A DNA stretch of 34,589 nucleotides from Ruminiclostridium sp. (GTDB lineage Bacteria; Bacillota_A; Clostridia; Oscillospirales; Oscillospiraceae): positions 1-34,589 of the forward strand of contig JAFXCU010000004.1 in the NCBI GenBank assembly GCA_017521345.1. Reading direction: 5' to 3'. The notes beneath the pieces are model-generated. The model ran no database searches, was not told the origin of the DNA, and saw only the letters and a list, made by a program, of their open reading frames with translations. Made by a program: the position numbers and the translations under genes. Position 1 is the stretch's first letter, and each line of letters begins with the position of its first letter. Positions 14,335-21,566 of the stretch are shown one piece after another.

Positions 14335-15092
14335 AGCGAAAACTCTCCCTCATCAGTCCCGGCACCTGGACCCTGGTGGTCCTGGCTCTGGCCATTCTGG
14401 CCTGGGAGGCAGGCGCTGCCGCCGGTGCGGTGGACGTCTTTTTCTTCGGCAGTCCCAGCCTGGTCTGGGCGGAGTTCTGTGAGATGGTGGAGAAGGGCTC
14501 CATGGCCCGCCACCTGTCCGCCACCCTCCAGGAGGCCGGTCTGGGCCTTCTGATCGGCGGCGTGCTGGGCACTCTGGCCGGTCTGGGCCTGGGCATCCAC
14601 CCCCGGGTGAGCCGAGCCCTTATGCCCCTCATGACCGGTCTCAACGGCCTGCCCAAGCTGGCCCTGGGCCCCCTCATCATCATCTGGTTTGGCATCGGCC
14701 TGGAGTCCAAGGTGCTCATTGCGGTGCTGATGGTCTTTTTCGTCTTTGCCTTCAACCTGTACTCCGGGGTGAACAGCGTGGAGCGGGAGCTCATCATGGC
14801 CGTCCGTCTGCTGGGAGGTACCCGGCAGCAGATCCTCCGGAAGGTCATCTGGCCTGCCAGCATCCCCTGGCTCCTGGCCAGCCTGCGGACCGGCCTGGGC
14901 CTGTCCATCTCCGGCGCCATCGTGGGTGAGTACCTGGGGGCCGGACGGGGCATGGGATGGTTCATCTCCAACGCCGGCGAGCGGTACGACGTGAACCAGG
15001 TCCTGTGCTGTGTGGCCGTCCTGGTGGTCCTGGTGATGCTGCTGGACGGCGTGGTCCGGCTGCTGGAGCGAAAGCTCCTCCATTGGCGGTGA
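14331..15092 (+). CDS. ABC importer permease, SsuC/TauC/ThiX family
   Basis: A 253-residue inner-membrane permease with about six hydrophobic segments. The family loop that docks on the ATPase reads ELIMAVRLLGGTRQQILRKVIWPASIPWLLASLRTGLGLSI. The block LNGLPKLALGPLIIIWFGIGLESKV is also characteristic of the SsuC group. Start is a GTG overlapping the ATPase stop, with GAGGGGAGGG upstream. Partner of the preceding ATPase and of the binding protein that follows 68 bp later. Confidence 0.92.
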   Translation: MKRKLSLISPGTWTLVVLALAILAWEAGAAAGAVDVFFFGSPSLVWAEFCEMVEKGSMARHLSATLQEAGLGLLIGGVLGTLAGLGLGIHPRVSRALMPLMTGLNGLPKLALGPLIIIWFGIGLESKVLIAVLMVFFVFAFNLYSGVNSVERELIMAVRLLGGTRQQILRKVIWPASIPWLLASLRTGLGLSISGAIVGEYLGAGRGMGWFISNAGERYDVNQVLCCVAVLVVLVMLLDGVVRLLERKLLHWR

Positions 15093-15160
15093 GCCGCATT
15101 TCTATGTTCATTACCGCTTTGCGGTGTGATAGAGTATTACAATGAAAAGGAGAACCCAAC

Positions 15161-16225
15161 ATGAAGAAGTACATTGCACTGTTTCTGACCCTGGTGCTGT
15201 CTCTGGGCATGCTGGCCGGCTGCGGCGGCGAGACCACCGAGCCTGCTGAGGACACCGCCGGTGAGACCGAGCAGGTGGAACAGACCGGCGAGCTGGAAAA
15301 GATCGTCATCACCGAGCAGGTCCGTGGCTACCACTGGGCACCCGCTTACCTGGCACAGACCCTGGGCTACTTTGCCGAGGAGGGCCTGGAGGCTGAGTTC
15401 CAGACCATCAAGGGCTCTGACGCCACCGTTCCCGTTCTGGCCGGCGAGGCTCAGTTCTGCCTGAAGGGTATTGAGACCGCTCTGATGGTCAACGAGGCCG
15501 GTCAGGGCATGAAGATCCTGGCATCCTTCACCCAGAAGTACCCCTACAGCCTCATCGGCGCCAGCGAGGAGTATGCTACCCTGGAGTCCCTGGCAGGTGG
15601 CACCGTGGCCGGCGGCCAGAGCGCCAACAGCGGCCCCTACTCCTTCGCCATGGCCTGCATGAACAAGGCTGGTTTGGTTCCTGACACCGACGTCACCGTC
15701 ATCACCATGGCAAGCTCTGGCTATGCCGCAGCCATCGACGCAGGTGAGCTCCAGGCTGCTGTCTCCGCCAACCCCTGGTCCGCCAAGAAGCTCCAGGAGG
15801 CAGGCGGTGTGGTCATCGTGGACGGCACCGACGACGCTGCCATCGAGGAGATCATCGGCTCCGCTACCTATGAGCTGTTCGTTCTGATGGCTTCCGACGA
15901 GTACCTGGCTTCCAACCCCGAGACCGTCCAGAAGGTCATGAATGCTGTGGCCAAGGCCATGCAGTGGATGGAGACCGCTACCCCCGAGGAGATCACCGAG
16001 ATGCTGCTGCCCCTGTTCGAGGGTGCAGACGCTGAGATCCTGTACGATGCCCAGTACGACAAGGAGCGTGGCATCGCCAACTACACCGGCTATCACTCCG
16101 AGTCCGGCTTCCAGGCAGGCGTGAACCTGACCAAGCTGGCCGGCGGCATCACCACCGACATGACCGAAGAGCAGATCTATGACGAGTCCTTCCTGGACGC
16201 AGCATGGGAAGCTCTGGGTAAGTAA
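15161..16225 (+). CDS. NMT1/SsuA/ThiY-type solute-binding lipoprotein
   Basis: A 354-residue lipoprotein: signal peptide with lipobox LAGC, an acidic Thr/Glu linker, then an NMT1-like periplasmic-binding fold (QVRGYHWAPAYLAQTLGYFAEEGLEAEF, LAGEAQFCLKGIETALM, LAGGTVAGGQSANSGPYSFAMACM). These blocks match proteins that bind sulfonates, pyrimidine precursors or aromatic acids. AAAGGAG precedes the ATG. Codon use (GCT, CGT, GGT) is less GC-rich than in the ATPase and permease, as expected for a more highly expressed binding subunit. A small ACCGC/GCGGT hairpin lies in the 68-bp gap ahead. Last gene of the MarR-ligase-transporter operon. Confidence 0.9.
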   Translation: MKKYIALFLTLVLSLGMLAGCGGETTEPAEDTAGETEQVEQTGELEKIVITEQVRGYHWAPAYLAQTLGYFAEEGLEAEFQTIKGSDATVPVLAGEAQFCLKGIETALMVNEAGQGMKILASFTQKYPYSLIGASEEYATLESLAGGTVAGGQSANSGPYSFAMACMNKAGLVPDTDVTVITMASSGYAAAIDAGELQAAVSANPWSAKKLQEAGGVVIVDGTDDAAIEEIIGSATYELFVLMASDEYLASNPETVQKVMNAVAKAMQWMETATPEEITEMLLPLFEGADAEILYDAQYDKERGIANYTGYHSESGFQAGVNLTKLAGGITTDMTEEQIYDESFLDAAWEALGK

Positions 16226-16243
16226 TTCCCTGATACAAGAAAA

Positions 16244-16270
16244 AGGGGCCGTTGCAAAATACAACGCCCC
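16244..16270 (+). terminator. Hairpin directly after the binding-protein gene
   Basis: GGGGC-CGTTG pairs with CAACG-CCCC around CAAAATA, with one bulge. There is no T tract, so it may slow or protect the RNA 3' end rather than terminate; a hairpin array and a true terminator follow. Confidence 0.4.
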
Positions 16271-16279
16271 CAGTGATAT

Positions 16280-16381
16280 TGAGCCGATGGCTCAGTGAAA
16301 TACGCTCGCAGCGTGTGAAATTCGGCCTGCGGCCGAGTGAAATTGCCCTTGCAGGGCAGTTGTGGTGTCCCTTCGGGACCA
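16280..16381. repeat. Hairpin array, copy 2
   Basis: Five tandem mini-hairpins with 3-base loops joined by GTGAAAT spacers: TGAGCC/GGCTCA (16280-16294), ACGCT/AGCGT (16302-16314), TCGGCC/GGCCGA (16322-16336), TGCCCT/AGGGCA (16344-16358), then a closing GTCCC/GGGAC. The end (16354-16381) is the same 28-bp module as at 9043-9070, one mismatch. Lies between the binding-protein gene and its terminator. Confidence 0.8.
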
Positions 16382-16394
16382 ATTTAACGCATTA

Positions 16395-16432
16395 GGACCT
16401 GTTGCAAATCAATTTGCAGCAGGTCCTTTTTT
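16395..16432 (+). terminator. Intrinsic terminator of the MarR-ligase-ABC operon
   Basis: GGACCTG and GCAAAT pair with TTTGC and CAGGTCC around CAA, followed by six Ts. Confidence 0.9.
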
Positions 16433-16455
16433 CGACAGAAAGGGAAGACTGTTTC

Positions 16456-16484
16456 TTGCATATTAGATAGGGCTGTACTATACT
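16456..16484 (+). promoter_or_regulatory. Promoter of the mntP gene
   Basis: TTGCAT (16456-16461), 17-bp spacer, TATACT (16479-16484), 35 bp before the start codon. The leader is about 28 nt, too short for a manganese riboswitch. Confidence 0.7.
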
Positions 16485-16518
16485 ATTGCAGTATGCTGGA
16501 AGAAACAGGAGGAGAGAT

Positions 16519-17082
16519 ATGGGAATCGGAGAACTCTTTTTATTGGCTGTGGGCCTGTCTATGGATGCCTTCGCCGTGTCCATCTGCAAGGGCCTGGCGG
16601 CGGAACGGGTCACCTGGAAAACCGCCTGCATCCCCGGCCTGTGGTTCGGCGGCTTTCAGGGGGGCATGCCCCTGCTGGGTTGGCTCCTGGGCTCCCGGTT
16701 CACCGAATACATCGTGGCCGTCGACCACTGGATCGCCTTTGTCCTGCTGGGCATCCTGGGCGTGAATATGCTCAAGGAGGCCTTCAGCGGGGAGGAAGAG
16801 GAGGCCGATGGCTCCCTGGGCTTTCGGGTCATGCTGGCCATGGCGGTGGCCACCAGCATCGACGCCCTCACCGTGGGCATCACCTTTGCCTTCCTTCAGG
16901 TGAACATCCTCCAGGCGGTGTCCTTCATCGCTGTGGTGACCTTCCTCTTCTCTGCGGCAGGTATGAAGATCGGCAGCCACTTTGGCTCCCGGTTCAAGAG
17001 CAAGGCGGAGATCCTGGGGGGCGTGATCCTCATCCTCCTGGGTGTGAAGATCCTTCTGGAGCATCTGGGTTTTCTGGGATAA
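16519..17082 (+). CDS. mntP: Manganese efflux pump MntP
   Basis: A 187-residue membrane protein of the MntP (YebN, DUF204) family that exports Mn(II). It has six hydrophobic segments and the two family motifs: GLSMDAFAVSICKG in the first helix and ATSIDALTVGITFAF in the fourth, each with the Asp thought to take part in metal passage. Length matches the family (about 185-190). The ATG at 16519 has AGGAGGA in front; the frame is open 33 bp further without a ribosome site. Monocistronic, with a terminator shared with the converging response-regulator gene. Confidence 0.93.
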   Translation: MGIGELFLLAVGLSMDAFAVSICKGLAAERVTWKTACIPGLWFGGFQGGMPLLGWLLGSRFTEYIVAVDHWIAFVLLGILGVNMLKEAFSGEEEEADGSLGFRVMLAMAVATSIDALTVGITFAFLQVNILQAVSFIAVVTFLFSAAGMKIGSHFGSRFKSKAEILGGVILILLGVKILLEHLGFLG

Positions 17083-17084
17083 AA

Positions 17085-17119
17085 AATATGCCCTGGTCTT
17101 TCGACCAGGGCTCTTTTTG
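17085..17119. terminator. Bidirectional terminator between mntP and the response regulator
   Basis: GCCCTGGTC/GACCAGGGC with a TTTC loop, A-rich on the left and TCTTTTT on the right, between converging genes. Confidence 0.9.
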
Positions 17120-17122
17120 CGT

Positions 17123-17800
17123 TTATTTGCCGATGTAGGTGTAGACAGCGGAGGGACGGCCGCCGGTGGAGTAGTCCACGCCGCCGATGACGCTGTTCTT
17201 GTCGATGAGATAGTTCATGTACCGCCGCAGAGTGACTCTGGACAGGGAGACATTCTTGGCGATATCCTCGATGGAGAGCTTCTCGCTCTTGTGTTCCCGC
17301 AGGAAGGAGCAGATGATCTCCAGGGTGACGGGATGGATGCCCTTGTCCACGAAGTGGCCGCTGCGCTGGTTCTCGGGGGAGATGACCTTGTCCAGATCCT
17401 CCTGGCTGAAGGTCTTTTCTCCGGCAAAGGCCTCCCGGCGGGCAACGAACTTCTGCAGGGCGGTCTGGAAGCGGTTGTAGTCAAAGGGCTTGATGAGGTA
17501 ATCCGAAACGCCGTAGGAGTAGAGCTCGCTGACGCGGCTGGCCTCGCTGGCGGCGGTGACCATGATGACGTCTGCCAAGATGCCCTCGGCCCGCAGCTTG
17601 GTCAGGAAGGTGCGGCCATCCATGACGGGCATATAGTAGTCAAGCATGATCAGGTCCACAGGATTGTTCCGGCAGAATTCCAGGGCATCCTGGCCGTTCT
17701 GGAACACACCGGCAATGACCATCTTATTGTTGTGTTCGACATACTGTTTGTCGATCTCGGCGACCATAGGGTCGTCTTCCACGATAATAACTTGATACAT
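17123..17800 (-). CDS. CitB/DcuR-family response regulator (orphan)
   Basis: A 225-residue two-component response regulator. The receiver domain (1-120) has the acidic pocket E8-D9-D10, phospho-acceptor D54 (LIMLDYYMP), T82 and K104 (LIKPFD). A linker leads to a C-terminal helix-turn-helix (LSIEDIAKNVSLSRVTLRRYMNYL) of the CitB/DcuR/MalR type, which usually controls uptake of di- and tricarboxylates. No histidine kinase gene is present in the window, so its partner is elsewhere. The ATG at 17800 is preferred because GAGGG lies 6 bases before it; the ATG at 17806 touches that site. Monocistronic, with its own promoter and a palindrome in the leader. Confidence 0.9.
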   Translation of the reverse strand: MYQVIIVEDDPMVAEIDKQYVEHNNKMVIAGVFQNGQDALEFCRNNPVDLIMLDYYMPVMDGRTFLTKLRAEGILADVIMVTAASEASRVSELYSYGVSDYLIKPFDYNRFQTALQKFVARREAFAGEKTFSQEDLDKVISPENQRSGHFVDKGIHPVTLEIICSFLREHKSEKLSIEDIAKNVSLSRVTLRRYMNYLIDKNSVIGGVDYSTGGRPSAVYTYIGK

Positions 17801-17809
17801 AAGCATCCC

Positions 17810-17823
17810 TCACATTTGTGTGA
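17810..17823. promoter_or_regulatory. Palindrome in the response-regulator leader
   Basis: TCACA-N4-TGTGA, perfect 14-bp palindrome between the predicted transcription start (about 17828) and the ribosome site. A candidate operator, possibly for autoregulation. Confidence 0.5.
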
Positions 17824-17834
17824 TTTCGAATATA

Positions 17835-17863
17835 ATTATACATGGGAAAAGTGAGAAATGCAA
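17835..17863 (-). promoter_or_regulatory. Promoter of the response-regulator gene
   Basis: On the minus strand TTGCAT (17863-17858), 17-bp spacer, TATAAT (17840-17835). Confidence 0.75.
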
Positions 17864-17916
17864 TATGTTGTTGAAAAAACTGCAAAAAAACGCGGACAAT
17901 ATGGTCGTTTCCCATG

Positions 17917-17953
17917 AAAAACCCCGGCGGAACCTGGTTCCGCCGGGGTTTTG
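17917..17953 (-). terminator. Intrinsic terminator of the second APC permease gene
   Basis: A long stem, AACCCCGGCGGAACC with its complement, then a T run on the minus strand; 11 bp after the permease stop. Confidence 0.9.
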
Positions 17954-17963
17954 GGACAGAATG

Positions 17964-19424
17964 TCAGATTTGGCGCATAGCTTCCAGGTCCAGGTCGCCG
18001 AACATGGACTTCTCCCGATCCTGAGGAGTCAGGCGGTTCCGGGAACCGCTGGTGGCAAAGAACAGGACAAAGCCGATGACCAGGTAGATCACGAAGACGG
18101 TGACTGCCTTGGTCCCGGCAAACCAGGGGCTCATGGGGAGCAGTGCCCCCACGAAGTAGATGACCCCGGCGATGGCTGCCCAGTAAGCGATGGGGGTGGC
18201 CAGTCGGTAGGGCCGGTTTGCGTTGGGCATGGTCTTGCGGAGCTTCAGCAGGGCCAGGGCGGAGATCATCCAGGACATGATGAAGGCCGTGGCAGAGAAG
18301 CAGGTGACGGTGTCAATGGCGTTGTAGCCCAGGAAGGGGCCGATGAAGGACAGCAGGGTGACCACATACAGGCCGTTGATGGCCACGCCGTCTCTCTGAA
18401 CGGCAAACCAGCCGGGGAGCATCTTGGCCCGGCCCATGGCCATGAGCAGGTTGGCAGAGGCGGTGAAGAAGCCGTTCCAGGTGGTGAAGAGCCCGGCCAG
18501 GGCGCCGATGGTGATGAGCCAGTACAGAGCCATGCCGGCGCCGCCCTCGTAGACGAACTTGAACATATTGGCGGCGGCGGGGCGGTCCAGGGTCAAAAAC
18601 TCCTGCCAGGGGTAGGCGTAGCCGAAGCAGAAGAGCAGGAGGGCGTAGAACACGCAGGCCAGGGCCACGGACATGACCACGGTGGAGCCCACCTTCTTGA
18701 TGTCGCCGCCGGCGTCCTCCACGCCCTGGGGGATGGTCTCGAAACCTGCCAGGAAGAAGGCGGCGGTGCACAGGATACCAAAGGAGCCGCCGAAGAGGCT
18801 GCTGTGGTTGGCCCCTTCCCCAGGGGAGTAGATGGGCTGCAGGTTGTCCATGCTGCCCCCCACCAGTCCGGCGATGGCGCCGATGACCCCGGCAGCCACC
18901 AGGAAGACGCACAGGAACTTCTGGAGGAAGGCGGCGGAGGACAGGCCCTTCTTGTTCAGCAGGAACAGGAGGACGGTGAAGACCGTGCCGATGATGATGG
19001 TGGTCAGGTAGATGTCAGAGCCCATGATGGTGTACATGGGGTCCCCGGCGGTGAGGGCGGGGAACAGGTAGGCCAGCACGTCGGTGACCTGAATGGCCTC
19101 CCAGGGGATGATGGCCACGAAGGCGCCGAAGGCCCCCCAGCCGGACAGGAAGGAGACCTTCTCGCCGAAGGCGGCATAGGCGAAGGCAGACCCGCCTCCG
19201 GCCACGGGCAGCATGGGGACCAGCTCGGCATAGACCAGGCCGAAGGGGACCATGATGAGCAGGCAGAGCAGGTAGCCCAGGGAGGCGGGGATGGGGCCGC
19301 CGGAGCCGGACATCCAGCCGTTGATGGAGACCGCCCAGCCCACGCCCACGATGGCGCCGAAGCCGATGCAGAAGAAATCAAGGGCGCTGACGCCCTTTTT
19401 TGCTGTGGTTGGTTGTGTACGCAT
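17964..19424 (-). CDS. APC-family amino-acid permease, paralog 2
   Basis: A 486-residue membrane transporter of the amino acid-polyamine-organocation superfamily with about 12 hydrophobic segments. The N-terminal helix-1 block GVSALDFFCIGFGAIVGVGW contains the unwound Gly-rich segment that binds substrate, and PVAGGGSAFAYAAFGEK follows. The C-terminus has a charged tail, REKSMFGDLDLEAMRQI. It is closely similar to the permease encoded upstream (19667-21121) along its whole length, including that tail. It is GC-rich at third codon positions (GCC, GGC, GTG), unlike its paralog. Start: ATG with AAAGAGGTAAG upstream. No clear promoter was found in the 168 bp after the upstream terminator, although a TAGAAT lies at 19533-19528 (minus). 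Substrate unknown. Confidence 0.9.
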   Translation of the reverse strand: MRTQPTTAKKGVSALDFFCIGFGAIVGVGWAVSINGWMSGSGGPIPASLGYLLCLLIMVPFGLVYAELVPMLPVAGGGSAFAYAAFGEKVSFLSGWGAFGAFVAIIPWEAIQVTDVLAYLFPALTAGDPMYTIMGSDIYLTTIIIGTVFTVLLFLLNKKGLSSAAFLQKFLCVFLVAAGVIGAIAGLVGGSMDNLQPIYSPGEGANHSSLFGGSFGILCTAAFFLAGFETIPQGVEDAGGDIKKVGSTVVMSVALACVFYALLLFCFGYAYPWQEFLTLDRPAAANMFKFVYEGGAGMALYWLITIGALAGLFTTWNGFFTASANLLMAMGRAKMLPGWFAVQRDGVAINGLYVVTLLSFIGPFLGYNAIDTVTCFSATAFIMSWMISALALLKLRKTMPNANRPYRLATPIAYWAAIAGVIYFVGALLPMSPWFAGTKAVTVFVIYLVIGFVLFFATSGSRNRLTPQDREKSMFGDLDLEAMRQI

Positions 19425-19592
19425 AACTTACCTCTTTTCTTTGTCCCGCCCGTGGGCGGGTGGGTCAAATGGATCCTCTCTCCAGGGGAACAGAAACAAA
19501 CCTCCTTTCTGTCATGGTTTCACCTGTATTCTATTCCCATGGGCGGGAGGAATTTGTCGATAGGAGGCAGGCTATGGAATATTTTTACATAG

Positions 19593-19624
19593 AAAAAGGC
19601 TCCCTCCGAAGAGGGAGCCTTTTC
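19593..19624 (-). terminator. Intrinsic terminator of the first APC permease gene
   Basis: AAGGCTCCCTC/GAGGGAGCCTT with a four-base loop, then a T run on the minus strand. It separates the transcripts of the two permeases, at least in part. Confidence 0.9.
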
Positions 19625-19666
19625 ACGGTAGGTTTTAAACACACACACAGGCAAGCTGTAGATTTC

Positions 19667-21121
19667 TTACTTCTGGCGCATTGCCTTCAGGTCCAGATCG
19701 CCGAACATGTTCTTCTCGCGCTCCTCGGGGGACAGCTTGTTACGCTGGCCGCCGCAAGCGAAGAACAGAACGTAGCCGATGACGATGTAGACGACGAAGA
19801 CGATCAGAGCCTTGGTACCAGCGAACCAGGGGCTCATGGGGATCAGAGCGCCGACGAAGTAGATGACGCCTGCGATGGCTGCCCAGTAAGCAATGGGGGT
19901 AGCCAGCTTGTAGGGACGCTCAGCGTTGGGCATATCCTTACGCAGCTTCAGCAGAGCCAGGGAGGAGAGCATCCAGGACAGGATGAATGCGGTTGCGGAG
20001 AAGCAGGTGACGGTGTCGATCATGTTGTAACCCAGGAAGGGGCCGATGAAGGACAGGATGGTGACGACGTACAGACCGTTGATGGCAACGCCGTTCTTCT
20101 GGACAGCCAGAGCGCCGGGCAGCATCTTTGCACGGGCCATAGCCATCAGCAGGTTTGCGGAAGCGGTGAAGAAGCCGTTCCAGGTGGTGAACAGACCAGC
20201 CAGAGCACCGATGGTGATCAGCCAGTACAGAGCTGCGCCAGCGCCGCCTTCATAGACGAACTTGAACATGTTGGAAGCAGCGGGACGGTCCAGGGTCAGG
20301 AACTCCTGCCAGGGATAAGCATAACCGAAGGAGAACAGCAGGAATGCGTAGAAGACGCAGGCCAGACCGACGGACATAACGACGGTGGTACCGACGGACT
20401 TGACGTCGCCGCCAGCTTCCTCAACGCCCTGGGGAATGGTTTCGAAACCAGCCAGGAAGAATGCTGCGGTACACAGGATGCCGAATGCGCCGCCCAGCAG
20501 GCTGCCGTGGTTTGCACCCTCAGCGGGGGAGTAGATGGGCTGCAGGTTCTGCATGTCGCCGCCGATCAGGCCGGCAACTGCGCCGATGACAGCAGCAGCA
20601 ACCAGGAAGATGCACAGGAACTTCTGCAGAACTGCTGCAGAGGACAGGCCCTTACGGTTCAGCAGGAACAGCAGGATGGTGAAGATGGTACCAATGATGA
20701 TGGTGGTCAGGTAGATGGGGGAGCCCATAACCTCGTACATGGGTTCGCCGGCAGTCAGGACGGGGAACATATAAGCCAGAACGTCAGTGACCTGGATTGC
20801 TTCCCAGGGAATGATTGCCACGAATGCACCGAATGCAGCCCAACCGGACAGGAAGGAGATCTTCTCGCCAAATGCTGCATAAGCGAATGCGGAGCCGCCG
20901 CCAGCGACGGGCAGCAGGGGAACCAGCTCAGCGTAGACCAGGCCGAAGGGGACCATGATCAGCAGAACCATCAGATAGCCAAGAGCTGCAGGAACGGGGC
21001 CGCCGCAGCTGGACATCCAACCATTGATGGAAACAGCCCAGCCGACACCGACGATAGCGCCGAAACCGATGCAGAAGAAATCGATCGCGCTCATGCCCTT
21101 CTTTTCGGGACTATTACTCAT
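19667..21121 (-). CDS. APC-family amino-acid permease, paralog 1
   Basis: A 484-residue, roughly 12-helix transporter of the APC superfamily. Helix 1 (GMSAIDFFCIGFGAIVGVGW) and the block PVAGGGSAFAYAAFGEK mark the substrate path. It is nearly identical in long stretches to its neighbour 17964-19424. However, it uses GCT/GCA, GGT and GTC where the neighbour uses GCC, GGC and GTG, a pattern also seen in the binding proteins here, so strong expression is likely. AGAGGT lies 7 bases before the ATG. Its leader is about 185 nt, starts from a strong promoter (21312-21340), and contains a GTTCTATT/AATAGAAC inverted repeat and a CGTGCAC/GTGCACG hairpin. A LysR gene is divergent upstream and is its probable regulator. 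Substrate not identifiable. Confidence 0.9.
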   Translation of the reverse strand: MSNSPEKKGMSAIDFFCIGFGAIVGVGWAVSINGWMSSCGGPVPAALGYLMVLLIMVPFGLVYAELVPLLPVAGGGSAFAYAAFGEKISFLSGWAAFGAFVAIIPWEAIQVTDVLAYMFPVLTAGEPMYEVMGSPIYLTTIIIGTIFTILLFLLNRKGLSSAAVLQKFLCIFLVAAAVIGAVAGLIGGDMQNLQPIYSPAEGANHGSLLGGAFGILCTAAFFLAGFETIPQGVEEAGGDVKSVGTTVVMSVGLACVFYAFLLFSFGYAYPWQEFLTLDRPAASNMFKFVYEGGAGAALYWLITIGALAGLFTTWNGFFTASANLLMAMARAKMLPGALAVQKNGVAINGLYVVTILSFIGPFLGYNMIDTVTCFSATAFILSWMLSSLALLKLRKDMPNAERPYKLATPIAYWAAIAGVIYFVGALIPMSPWFAGTKALIVFVVYIVIGYVLFFACGGQRNKLSPEEREKNMFGDLDLKAMRQK

Positions 21122-21146
21122 AAATATACCTCTTTTCTTTGCGGGC

Positions 21147-21165
21147 CGTGCACCGATTGTGCACG
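21147..21165. promoter_or_regulatory. Inverted repeat in the APC permease leader
   Basis: CGTGCAC-N5-GTGCACG, about 26 bp upstream of the start codon, within the predicted leader RNA. It may be an operator or an RNA hairpin near the ribosome site. Confidence 0.4.
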
Positions 21166-21253
21166 ACGGTGGTGAAATCTCTTCTCTTTTATACGGGTAT
21201 GGTGTAATAAAAGAATATGATTGCCTGCGCGGGCCTCCTTTCTGACTTAGGCG

Positions 21254-21285
21254 GTTCTATTCTTTGGTTTTGTGTAAAATAGAAC
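21254..21285. promoter_or_regulatory. Inverted repeat, candidate regulator site
   Basis: GTTCTATT (21254-21261) and AATAGAAC (21278-21285), perfect 8-bp arms 16 bp apart, in the leader of APC permease 1. A third AATAGAAC is at 21579-21586, ahead of the LysR promoter. Confidence 0.5.
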
Positions 21286-21311
21286 GAAGTGTGAGGCTAA
21301 AAACCAATCTT

Positions 21312-21340
21312 ATTATAAAAAATGATGATAGATATGTAAA
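21312..21340 (-). promoter_or_regulatory. Promoter of APC permease 1
   Basis: On the minus strand TTTACA (21340-21335), 17-bp spacer, TATAAT (21317-21312). The -35 overlaps a 14-bp element (GTAAAATTGAGAAA, 21336-21349) that recurs at 21562-21575. Confidence 0.8.
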
Positions 21341-21349
21341 ATTGAGAAA
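21336..21349. repeat. 14-bp promoter element, copy 1
   Basis: GTAAAATTGAGAAA, identical to 21562-21575, overlapping and just upstream of the -35 of the APC permease promoter. Candidate LysR site. Confidence 0.7.
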
Positions 21350-21398
21350 ATCTATACATCTATTTGATTCTTCTTTGGCTGGTGAAGGGTTTTTCTGC

Positions 21399-21439
21399 AA
21401 AAAAAAGCAGCAGCAAGCACAGGCTTTGTGCTTGCTGCT
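21399..21439 (-). terminator. Intrinsic terminator of the candidate small RNA
   Basis: AGCAGCAAGCACA/TGTGCTTGCTGCT, 13-bp perfect stem with a 5-base loop, followed on the minus strand by GC and eight Ts. No minus-strand gene precedes it within the intergenic region. Confidence 0.85.
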
Positions 21440-21531
21440 GAGTTATGAGCAATCAGGAATAGAAAAATCACATGTAGGAAGAAAATCGTCCGTGTAGGAA
21501 GAGCCGGACGATCAGCGTGCTTCTTTTCCTT
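21399..21531 (-). ncRNA. Candidate small RNA between APC permease 1 and lysR
   Basis: A minus-strand promoter (21538-21566) and a strong minus-strand terminator (21399-21439) bracket about 130 nt with no gene. The predicted RNA has an 8-bp hairpin (21485-21512, ATCGTCCG/CGGACGAT) whose 12-nt loop exposes CUUCCUACA. The same nonamer recurs 20 nt downstream (plus-strand TGTAGGAAG at 21493-21501 and 21473-21481). Such pyrimidine-rich loops can pair with Shine-Dalgarno regions. No start codon gives a useful frame inside it. Expression and function are inferred. Confidence 0.55.
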
Positions 21532-21537
21532 GGTTAC

Positions 21538-21566
21538 AGTATAGCCCCTCTGCAGCAAAAAGTAAA
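21538..21566 (-). promoter_or_regulatory. Promoter of the candidate small RNA
   Basis: On the minus strand TTTACT (21566-21561), 17-bp spacer, TATACT (21543-21538). The -35 overlaps copy 2 of the 14-bp element in the same register as at the APC permease promoter. Confidence 0.6.

Noticed and set aside
8969..16381. Hairpin arrays as a CRISPR array
   Set aside because: The repeating parts are 6-7 base linkers and variable short palindromes, with no constant repeat of 24-37 bp, no spacers of even length and no cas genes.
16485..16518. Manganese (yybP-ykoY) riboswitch ahead of mntP
   Set aside because: The predicted leader is only about 28 nt, too short for that aptamer.
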